Source of the DNA: an uncultured Chitinophagaceae bacterium
GTDB taxonomy: Bacteria; Bacteroidota; Bacteroidia; Chitinophagales; Chitinophagaceae
NCBI GenBank assembly: GCA_946885665.1
Contig: CAMPGT010000006.1
Span: 1-38,874 of the forward strand
DNA length: 38,874 bases
Reading direction: 5' to 3'
The notes beneath the pieces are model-generated. The model had not been told where the DNA came from. It saw only the letters and a program-made list of their open reading frames with translations, and made no database searches. The position numbers were made by a program, and so were the translations under genes. Below are positions 1-5,877 of this stretch, piece after piece. Every line of letters begins with the position of its first letter. Positions within the stretch are counted from its first letter, which is position 1.

Positions 1-62
1 GCGGTCCCGGCGGCTTTGGCGGTCCCGGTCGGGGCGGTCCGCCGAATGCGCTGACGCTGTAA
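1..62 (+). CDS. C-terminal end of a Gly/Pro-rich protein (partial)
   Basis: The third plus-strand frame is open from the window edge to a TAA at 60-62 and encodes about 19 residues rich in Gly and Pro, ending NALTL. Gly/Pro-rich tails of this kind occur at the ends of several Bacteroidota envelope proteins, but nothing here identifies the family. The other two plus frames lack such a clean composition. It would converge on the minus-strand nadD, with 83 bases between them. Function unknown; the coding call rests only on composition and the stop codon. Confidence 0.4.
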   Translation, partial: GPGGFGGPGRGGPPNALTL

Positions 63-145
63 AAAAAAACCGCTTTAAGAAATGGAATATGACGCAACAG
101 CACCATGGGCGCTAAAAATTTTTACAAGTTAAAAAATACCTGCGT

Positions 146-721
146 TCAGTTTTTATAATATCCGCTTTGTTCGATTTCCAGTCTTACTTTTTCCGGAACG
201 AGATACCGTATTGATTTGCCTTCTTTGATGATCTTACGGATATAGGTACTCGAAATTTCAAGAAGAGGTGCTTTTAAAAAGGCGACCTGTGAGTGTTCGT
301 ATTTTTTTTGTGGTTGAAACCCGGGTCGTTCGTAAACGATGATAGGAAAATTTTTCAGGAGTTGCTCATAGTTTTTCCAGGCGGGCAGATTTTCGTAGCT
401 GTCGCTGCCCATGATGATGGAGAATTGGTGTGAAGGAAATTTTTCCTGGAGGTAGGTTACGGTGTTGATCGTGTATGATGGGCGGGGCAGGCGAAATTCT
501 ATGTCGGATGCTTTGAGAGAGGGTTCATCTTCTATGGATACCTGCACGAGGTAGAGGCGATGGTATTCGTTGAGCAGCGAGTTTGATTTTTTCAGCGGGT
601 TTTGTGGAGAGATGACGAACCACACCTGTTCGAGGGATGTATTTTGAACGATGTAGCTGGCGATGATGAGGTGTCCGACATGAATGGGATTGAAAGAGCC
701 GAAGTACAGACCTACATTCAT
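146..721 (-). CDS. nadD: nicotinate-nucleotide adenylyltransferase NadD
   Basis: Cytosolic enzyme that joins nicotinate mononucleotide and ATP to give deamido-NAD, the step shared by de novo and salvage NAD synthesis. The 191-residue length is normal for the family. The N terminus carries the nucleotidyltransferase motif GSFNPIHVGH (residues 8-17), and the C-terminal ISSTYIRK (about 157-164) is the second signature that binds ATP phosphates. The start ATG at 719-721 places the motif at the usual distance from the N terminus. It lies 21 bases downstream of feoA on the same strand. nadA, an earlier enzyme of the same pathway, is 3.7 kb away, so two NAD genes sit in this neighbourhood although not in one operon. 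Confidence 0.95.
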   Translation of the reverse strand: MNVGLYFGSFNPIHVGHLIIASYIVQNTSLEQVWFVISPQNPLKKSNSLLNEYHRLYLVQVSIEDEPSLKASDIEFRLPRPSYTINTVTYLQEKFPSHQFSIIMGSDSYENLPAWKNYEQLLKNFPIIVYERPGFQPQKKYEHSQVAFLKAPLLEISSTYIRKIIKEGKSIRYLVPEKVRLEIEQSGYYKN

Positions 722-742
722 TAATTATTGATTATCAGGTAG

Positions 743-970
743 TTAAATCAATTCTTCGACAAAAATGGCATCTGCCTCATTGAGGCGCAGGCTTAGGTTA
801 TATCCTGCAACGGCAATGGAGATCGGGTCGCCGAGGGGCGCCACCTGTTCTATTTTTATCTTTTCGCCGGGTACGCAGCCCATTTCCATCAACTTGAGCA
901 GCAAGTCGTTATTTTCGAAAGATACTATCCTGACCGTTCTTCCCTGCTTGATTTGAGACAATCTTTTCAT
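743..970 (-). CDS. feoA: FeoA-domain protein
   Basis: Small SH3-like FeoA protein, normally a cytosolic partner of the FeoB ferrous iron transporter. From the ATG at 968-970 it is 75 residues, the usual length. The core LLKLMEMGCVPGEKIKIEQVAPLGDPI with the terminal NEADAIFVEEL is typical of the family. The frame is open upstream to 1036, but a TAnnTTTG promoter element (988-995) lies inside that extension, and the longer form would overlap ybeY, so the short form is preferred. No feoB is visible in the window; this may be an orphan FeoA or have its transporter elsewhere. Confidence 0.88.
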   Translation of the reverse strand: MKRLSQIKQGRTVRIVSFENNDLLLKLMEMGCVPGEKIKIEQVAPLGDPISIAVAGYNLSLRLNEADAIFVEELI

Positions 971-987
971 CGTACACAATTGGCCAA

Positions 988-1021
988 CAAATGTAGTTTT
1001 GTATCCGTTAACAACGGCAAC
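988..1021 (-). promoter_or_regulatory. Bacteroidota-type promoter of feoA
   Basis: On the minus strand TACATTTG (995-988) matches the TAnnTTTG -7 consensus of Bacteroidota sigma-70. A TTG lies 22 bases upstream (1020-1018), at the long end of accepted spacing; a second TTG at 16 bases is also possible. The element sits 17 bases before the 970 start codon and so supports that start over 1036. It lies in the 59-base divergent gap to ybeY. Confidence 0.55.
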
Positions 1022-1029
1022 TTTTTCAA

Positions 1030-1455
1030 ATGGCAAAAATATCGTTTCATGAATTGGTGTTGGTCAGGCTGCGTGGGCGGAAGGGGCTGAAGAAATTTTT
1101 GGAAGATTTAATTCGGCGGGAGGGGAGAGAGATTGAGCGGGTGGATTTTATTTTTTGTTCCGACGAGTATTTACTGAAGATTAACCGGGAATATTTGAAG
1201 CACGATGATTTTACGGATATCATCACTTTCGATTTATCGGAGCAGGAGGGTAGGTTGGTGAGTGAAATTTATATCAGCGTTGAGCGGGTGAGGGAAAATG
1301 CTGCGCACTTTGGCGTGGGGTTCGAGAAGGAGTTGCACCGGGTAATGTTTCATGGCCTTCTTCATTTGTGTGGGTACAAGGATAAATCGGTGGAAGAGGT
1401 GAAGGTAATGAGGGGGAAGGAGGAGGAGTATCTTCAGCAATATTTTTCGAGGTAG
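1030..1455 (+). CDS. ybeY: endoribonuclease YbeY (rRNA maturation factor)
   Basis: Single-strand-specific metallo-endoribonuclease acting in 16S rRNA 3'-end maturation and ribosome quality control. The 141-residue protein shows the family fold and the signature HGLLHLCGYKDKS near residues 110-122. Two His of the HxxxH zinc motif are present, but the third His of the usual GYDH ending is replaced within KDK. I recall this variant from other Bacteroidota YbeY proteins, so it is probably lineage-typical rather than inactivating. It is divergent from feoA and followed by the long repeat and parS interval before mnmG. Confidence 0.92.
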   Translation: MAKISFHELVLVRLRGRKGLKKFLEDLIRREGREIERVDFIFCSDEYLLKINREYLKHDDFTDIITFDLSEQEGRLVSEIYISVERVRENAAHFGVGFEKELHRVMFHGLLHLCGYKDKSVEEVKVMRGKEEEYLQQYFSR

Positions 1456-1549
1456 GGTTTTGGGTTTCACGCAAGGGCTCAAAGGGGCGCTAAGATTTTG
1501 GGGTTTTTTACTTGTTTGGTTGCTTGCTTTTGATGTTCGTGTTAAGATT

Positions 1550-1565
1550 TGTTTCACGTGGAACG
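1550..1565 (-). other. parS: parS-like centromere site 1
   Basis: The minus-strand 16-mer CGTTCCACGTGAAACA differs at one position from the B. subtilis-type parS TGTTCCACGTGAAACA and at two from the symmetric consensus TGTTTCACGTGAAACA. It is a near-perfect palindrome around CACGTG. An identical 16-mer lies 812 bases away in the opposite orientation (2362-2377). parS sites bind ParB and cluster near the replication origin; mnmG (gidA) adjacency fits that setting. It is followed inward by a short ACCTCCT motif that site 2 also has. Confidence 0.8.
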
Positions 1566-1586
1566 TTGGCCTTTGGCGACCTCCTT

Positions 1587-1905
1587 GGTCCACCCCCGGC
1601 GCTGCGCGCCACCCCCGCCAGCGGGGGATACCGTTGCCCTTCGGGCGAAACTCAAAAGTTAAAAGTTAAAAATGAAAACCCTCACGTGTCCTATCTACCG
1701 TCTATTGTCTGCTGTTTCGACCACTGGCGTGCTTCGTTTCCCCCGCTGGCGGGGGATACCGTTGCCTTCGAGCGAAACTTAAACCTTAAAAATTTAACTG
1801 AAAACCCTCACGTGTCCTATCTGCGTCTATTGTCTGCTGCCTTCGACTACTGGTGCCTCGTTTCCCCCGCTGGCGGGGGTGGCGCCGAAGGCGACGGGGG
1901 TGGAC
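1587..1905 (+). repeat. palindromic repeat block I
   Basis: Non-coding mosaic repeat. A leader GGTCCACCCCCGGCGCTGCG (1587-1606) is followed by the palindrome CCCCCGCCAGCGGGGG (1612-1627). The same palindrome recurs in its CTGG form at 1740-1755 and 1864-1879, giving steps of 128 and 124 bases. Each interval contains a GATACCGTTGCC stretch, an A/T-rich stretch, and GAAAACCCTCACGTGTCC (from 1674 and from 1800). The block closes with an inverted leader-like copy (1880-1905). Short open frames crossing it are fortuitous. It resembles dispersed REP-like elements; genome copy number cannot be judged here. Confidence 0.85.
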
Positions 1906-2057
1906 TTGAATAGATCATTCATTTTCACGGTTTTGTAATGACCTGGTATAAACTAACTATAGTTCTCTCATAGTACTGGTAGCTTATACCAGCGCATATC
2001 CAAAGCCCTTCGAGAGATACACCAGAACTGAACTGCTTAATCGACCTTTCTCTTGCA
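1906..2057. other. unique spacer with long dyad between repeat blocks
   Basis: This 152-base AT-richer segment separates the two repeat blocks and shares no repeat unit with them. It contains a 9-bp inverted repeat, CTGGTATAA (1943-1951) and TTATACCAG (1984-1992), whose 32-base loop holds the perfect palindrome AACTATAGTT (about 1955-1964). No credible gene or RNA was recognised. Its place midway between two parS-like sites suggests a structural role, but that is inference. Confidence 0.5.
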
Positions 2058-2301
2058 GGTCCACCCCGGCGCTGCGCGCCACCCCAGCCAGCGGGGGATA
2101 CTGTTTGCCTTCCAGCGACACTTAAAACTTAAAAGAGTTAAACTGAAAACCCTCACGTGTCCTATCTGCGTCTATTGACTGACTGTATTCGACCACTGCG
2201 GTGCTTCGTTTCCCCCGCCAGCGGGGGATACAGTTGCCCTTCGGGCAAAACTTAAAACTGAAAACCGTCTCCCTTCTGCTGACCATCCCCGCCAGCGGGG
2301 G
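2058..2301 (+). repeat. palindromic repeat block II
   Basis: Second copy of the mosaic repeat. It begins with the leader GGTCCACCCCGGCGCTGCG (2058-2076) and the degenerate palindrome CCCCAGCCAGCGGGGG (2082-2097). The palindrome recurs intact at 2212-2227 and as a 15-mer at 2287-2301. The GAAAACCCTCACGTGTCC unit appears once complete (from 2145) and once degenerate (from about 2260). Steps are 130 then 75 bases, so the last unit is truncated. It runs in the same orientation as block I. Confidence 0.85.
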
Positions 2302-2361
2302 AAACTTCTTTGCGTCTCCTTGGCGCCGTGGCGCGAAACCTGCCTGACACAAACAGGAGGT

Positions 2362-2377
2362 CGTTCCACGTGAAACA
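2362..2377 (+). other. parS: parS-like centromere site 2
   Basis: The plus strand reads CGTTCCACGTGAAACA, identical to the minus strand of site 1 at 1550-1565. It has the CACGTG core and near-symmetric GTTCC/GAAAC arms of bacterial parS. It lies 37 bases before the mnmG start and just upstream of that gene's -7 element, so ParB bound here could also affect mnmG transcription. Two exact inverted copies are unlikely by chance. Confidence 0.8.
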
Positions 2378-2401
2378 TCCATTTCCTCTCCCTATTAATT
2401 T

Positions 2402-2409
2402 TACCTTTG
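2402..2409 (+). promoter_or_regulatory. -7 element of mnmG, leaderless-type spacing
   Basis: TACCTTTG matches TAnnTTTG, and only four bases (CAAA) separate it from the ATG at 2414. Transcription would be expected to start at or next to the start codon, giving a leaderless or nearly leaderless mRNA. No clear TTG -33 is seen; TTTC at 2382-2385 is the nearest candidate. The same 4-base spacing occurs before the genes at 8041 and 20756. Confidence 0.6.
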
Positions 2410-2413
2410 CAAA

Positions 2414-4276
2414 ATGTTTCCAGAATACGACGTAATAGTGGCGGGGGCCGGACATGCAGGCTGCGAGGCCGCGGCAGCAGCAGCCAATCTCGGTTCAAAA
2501 GTGCTGCTGATCACAATGAACCTACAAACCATCGCACAAATGAGCTGCAATCCTGCGATGGGTGGCATTGCTAAAGGACAAATCGTCCGCGAAATCGACG
2601 CTATGGGCGGTTATTCCGGAATCGTTACCGATAAATCCATGATCCAGTTCAGAATGCTGAACCGCTCAAAGGGCCCCGCCATGTGGAGTCCACGCGCCCA
2701 GAACGATCGCATGCTTTTTTCCACCACGTGGCGCGAAATGCTCGAACAAACACCCAACCTCGACTTTTACCAGGATACCGTCAAAGCATTATTGATAAAA
2801 GATGACCGCGCTTGCGGCGTTGTCACCAGCCTGGGACATGAAATAAAAGCCAAATCAGTCGTCATTACCAGCGGAACCTTCCTAAACGGCGTCATCCACA
2901 TCGGCGAAAAACGCTTCGGCGGGGGTAGGGTAGCCGAAAAAGCCGCAACAGGCATCACCGAACAGCTCGTATCCGTCGGTTTTGAAAGCAACCGCCTCAA
3001 AACAGGCACACCTCCGCGCGTGGATGGCCGAAGTCTCAACTATTCCGTAATGGAGGAGCAAAAGGGCGACGACGAAATAACCGGCTTTTCTTTTCTCGAC
3101 ACGCCAAAACCCATAAAACAAAGAAGCTGCTGGATTACCTACACCAGCCAGGAAGTGCACGACCTGCTAAAAACGGGGTTCGACAGAAGTCCGATGTTCA
3201 CAGGGAGGATAGAAGGGACCGGGCCCCGCTATTGCCCCAGCATCGAAGACAAAATCAACCGCTTCGCCGAACGCGAACGGCACCAGCTCTTTGTAGAGCC
3301 CGAAGGATGGAACACCATCGAAATCTATGTAAACGGCTTTTCCACCTCGCTGCCCGAAGAAGTACAATACGCCGCCCTGCGAAAAGTGAAGGGATTTGAG
3401 AATGCGCGATTCTTCAGGCCGGGATATGCTATCGAATACGATTATTTTCCGCCTACACAGCTTAAATACTCACTTGAAACCAAGATAATCAGCAACTTAT
3501 TCTTTGCCGGACAAATCAACGGAACCACCGGCTACGAAGAAGCCGCCTGCCAGGGACTCATGGCCGGCATTAATGCCCACCAAAAAGTAAGAGAGCTCGA
3601 GCCACTGATCCTGAAAAGAAGTGAGGCCTACATCGGCGTACTCATCGACGACCTCATCAGCAAAGGAACCGAAGAGCCGTACAGGATGTTCACCTCGCGG
3701 GCAGAATTCAGGACCCTCCTCAGGCAGGACAATGCCGACTTCCGCCTCACAGAAATGAGCTACCGCCTGGGACTGGCCTCGCAGGAAAGAATGGAAAAAC
3801 TACTGGCAAAAAAGGAACAGGTAAATCAAATCAAAGCATTTCTGAAACAAACGTCACTGCAGCCCGAAGAGATCAATCCTTACCTCTCCTCAAAAAATTC
3901 GGCCGGCATCGATCAAAAGCAAAAGGCACTGCAGATCCTGCTGCGGCCCAATATCGATCTCATGTCCATGAAAAAATCAGTGCCGGCCATTGAAAAAGCA
4001 CTGACAGGCTTTACCAACGAAGCCATAGAACAGGCCGAGATCCAAATCAAATACGATGTTTACATCGAGAAAGAAAAAGAACTGGTGAAAAAGATGTCAC
4101 AACTGGAGCAATTGAAGATCCCGGAGAATTTTAACTACGACAAGATCACGGCGCTCTCCAATGAGGCACTCCAGAAATTCAAGAAGATAAAACCTGAAAC
4201 GCTCGGGCAGGCGAGCCGCATCTCAGGCGTTAATCCCAGCGACGTTCAAATTCTGATGGTGTACATGGGCAGGTGA
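2414..4276 (+). CDS. mnmG: tRNA uridine 5-carboxymethylaminomethyl modification enzyme MnmG
   Basis: FAD-dependent protein that, with MnmE, installs the carboxymethylaminomethyl group on U34 of certain tRNAs. The 620-residue length is normal. The FAD-binding GAGHAGCEAA (about 11-20) follows the N-terminal strand; later family signatures include CNPAMGGIAKGQ (about 45-56), GTGPRYCPSIEDK (about 268-280) and GQINGTTGYEEAACQG (about 367-382). The ATG at 2414 fits the usual N terminus. In many bacteria mnmG (gidA) lies at the chromosomal origin next to parAB; here parS-like sites lie just upstream. It converges on nadA. Confidence 0.97.
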   Translation: MFPEYDVIVAGAGHAGCEAAAAAANLGSKVLLITMNLQTIAQMSCNPAMGGIAKGQIVREIDAMGGYSGIVTDKSMIQFRMLNRSKGPAMWSPRAQNDRMLFSTTWREMLEQTPNLDFYQDTVKALLIKDDRACGVVTSLGHEIKAKSVVITSGTFLNGVIHIGEKRFGGGRVAEKAATGITEQLVSVGFESNRLKTGTPPRVDGRSLNYSVMEEQKGDDEITGFSFLDTPKPIKQRSCWITYTSQEVHDLLKTGFDRSPMFTGRIEGTGPRYCPSIEDKINRFAERERHQLFVEPEGWNTIEIYVNGFSTSLPEEVQYAALRKVKGFENARFFRPGYAIEYDYFPPTQLKYSLETKIISNLFFAGQINGTTGYEEAACQGLMAGINAHQKVRELEPLILKRSEAYIGVLIDDLISKGTEEPYRMFTSRAEFRTLLRQDNADFRLTEMSYRLGLASQERMEKLLAKKEQVNQIKAFLKQTSLQPEEINPYLSSKNSAGIDQKQKALQILLRPNIDLMSMKKSVPAIEKALTGFTNEAIEQAEIQIKYDVYIEKEKELVKKMSQLEQLKIPENFNYDKITALSNEALQKFKKIKPETLGQASRISGVNPSDVQILMVYMGR

Positions 4277-4367
4277 GGTTTCAGAGAACGGCGCAAATTA
4301 TTCTAAGGGCACGACTATTGGCAAGGCCAAACTTCGCAAAGACGTAAAGGTGACTAACAAGCGATAG

Positions 4368-4382
4368 GCATTTTGAAAATGC
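4368..4382. terminator. short hairpin between convergent mnmG and nadA
   Basis: GCATTTTGAAAATGC forms seven base pairs around a single G in the 112-base gap between the convergent genes. The loop is too small to form as drawn without opening central pairs, and no strong T-run follows on either strand. It could end transcription weakly in both directions; the call is tentative. Confidence 0.25.
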
Positions 4383-4388
4383 GCCGTG

Positions 4389-5396
4389 TCAAAGCCCGTG
4401 CTGCGCACTGATTTCCAACATTCTGTCAATCGGCTTCTTGGCGGCCAGCCTTATCTCCTCATCCATAAATATCTCAGGCACCTCATATTTCATACATATA
4501 TACAACTTCTCTAATGTATTTAGTTTCATGTGCGGACAGTCATTGCACGCGCAACTGTTGGTAGGCGGGGCCGGAATAAAAACCTTATTCGGAGAAGCTT
4601 TTTGCATTTGGTGCAAAATGCCCGTTTCCGTGGCCACAATGTACTCCTGAGCCGAATCATTCTGACTGAACTTGAGAAGGCCGGTCGTGGAACCGATAAA
4701 ATCCGCCATCTTCAGCACGATCTCTTCACACTCGGGATGCGCCAGCACTTTTGCATTGGGATGCTGCATCTTCAACTTCATGATCTTATCCAGGCTGAAC
4801 ATTTCATGAACCATACAGGCGCCGTTCCATAACAGCATATTGCGGCCCGTTTTGCGGCTCAAATAAGATCCGAGGTTCTTATCGGGTGCGAAGATGATAG
4901 GCTGCTCACGGGGCACGCTTTCGACGATATACTGCGCATTGCTGCTGGTGCAGATGATGTCGCTAAGCGCCTTGATGCCTGCGGAGCAGTTAATGTAAGA
5001 AATCACAATATGATCCGGGTGCTTATCCTTGAATTTTTTGAACAGCGCCGGGGGTGCCGAATCAGAGAGCGAACACCCGGCGTTTAGGTCCGGTATCACT
5101 ACCTTCTTCTCGGGATTGAGAATCTTCGCAGTTTCGGCCATGAAGTGAACGCCGGCGAAAACAATCATGTCGGCCTTCGTGTTCTGGGCATACTGCGCCA
5201 GCCCAAGGCTGTCGCCAATGTAATCAGCAACATCCTGTATATCCGGTTCCTGGTAATAATGGGCGAGCAGCACAGCGTTCTTTTCCTTCTTCAGCTTTTC
5301 GATCTCTTCGAACAAATCAAGCGTTGGATCGATCGCCACGTCCAAAAAACCGCGTTTCTCAATTTTTTCTATTTGGTCTTCCAGTACTTCTTCCAT
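4389..5396 (-). CDS. nadA: quinolinate synthase NadA
   Basis: Iron-sulfur enzyme condensing iminoaspartate with dihydroxyacetone phosphate to quinolinate in NAD synthesis. The 335-residue protein has [20 protein letters not shown] (about 45-64) and three conserved Cys regions for the 4Fe-4S cluster: AGCSLSD (Cys108), [10 protein letters not shown] (Cys194) and [10 protein letters not shown] (about Cys284/287). Cysteines and length are complete. AGGAG lies eight bases before the ATG (plus-strand 5405-5409), a good Shine-Dalgarno site. It starts at the left edge of the proposed origin interval and is transcribed away from it. No nadB or nadC is visible. Confidence 0.96.
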   Translation of the reverse strand: MEEVLEDQIEKIEKRGFLDVAIDPTLDLFEEIEKLKKEKNAVLLAHYYQEPDIQDVADYIGDSLGLAQYAQNTKADMIVFAGVHFMAETAKILNPEKKVVIPDLNAGCSLSDSAPPALFKKFKDKHPDHIVISYINCSAGIKALSDIICTSSNAQYIVESVPREQPIIFAPDKNLGSYLSRKTGRNMLLWNGACMVHEMFSLDKIMKLKMQHPNAKVLAHPECEEIVLKMADFIGSTTGLLKFSQNDSAQEYIVATETGILHQMQKASPNKVFIPAPPTNSCACNDCPHMKLNTLEKLYICMKYEVPEIFMDEEIRLAAKKPIDRMLEISAQHGL

Positions 5397-5404
5397 GTTT
5401 ATAA

Positions 5405-5801
5405 CTCCTGTAGTATTTAATAATAATACTTATTTATATAAAATACCTATTACTATTACGGCTGTGGATTCGGGGATAAAATCTTCAGCCGGTATTTGGC
5501 AAAGTTACAAAGGCTGCTTTATCCACAGCTATCCACAAAACGTTAACACTCTTTTTCTTTGCCAGCACTGCATCTTCATCAGTTATTCACGCTGCAGAAG
5601 AAAAAACAGGCTGGATATCTTTTGGCCGCATGCACCGATTTTTCGTGTTAACACAAACTGTATAAATCCACATTTCTGTACATCGGTTCCGGCTCCACAT
5701 CAAACCCCAAAAGTTTTAAACCAACTCTTCTACATCCGGCGAAAGAAAAATGCGGGTTTATCAACACCATTTTTAGGTTTTCAACGTTGCACTGTGAATG
5801 T
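5405..5801. other. oriC: candidate chromosomal replication origin (oriC): AT-rich stretch plus DnaA boxes
   Basis: An AT-rich stretch (5411-5459, with TAATAATAAT-type runs) borders a cluster of DnaA-box-like 9-mers. TTATCCACA at 5519-5527 is a perfect box; CTATCCACA at 5529-5537 follows one base later in the same orientation, about one helical turn away. TTATTCACG (5583-5591) and TTATCAACA (5758-5766) match 8 of 9. Weaker 7 of 9 matches lie at 5463-5471 (reverse), 5664-5672 and 5793-5801 (reverse). The interval is a 481-base divergent gap without a credible gene, 3 kb from two parS-like sites and mnmG, and 7 kb from dnaN. This is the classic arrangement of an unwinding element beside DnaA boxes, but the function is inferred. 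Confidence 0.7.
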
Positions 5802-5839
5802 TGTTTCCACGGTGTGTTTCACAGATTACCATTTTAGCC

Positions 5840-5847
5840 TATTTTTG
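5840..5847 (+). promoter_or_regulatory. -7 element upstream of the ppiD-like gene
   Basis: TATTTTTG matches TAnnTTTG and lies 30 bases before the ATG at 5878. A TTTC 19 bases upstream (5817-5820) is a weak -33 candidate. It sits at the right edge of the proposed origin, so DnaA binding could influence it. Confidence 0.5.
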
Positions 5848-5877
5848 CCGTCCGTTAAATAAACGCCATATAATATT

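Noticed and set aside
1612..2301. CRISPR array suggested by regular GC-rich repeats
   Set aside because: Intervals of 124-130 bases are themselves repeated rather than unique spacers, and no cas genes are present.
1234..2498. Several short open frames on both strands across the ybeY 3' end and the repeat interval
   Set aside because: They run through palindromic repeats, have biased Arg/Pro/Ser composition, overlap each other and the parS-like sites, and show no domain or promoter.
5395..5862. 155-codon plus-strand open frame across the nadA-ppiD gap
   Set aside because: It begins inside the nadA start region, is Cys/His/Tyr-rich without family similarity, and coincides with the AT-rich and DnaA-box interval; it is best explained as a chance frame over a replication origin.
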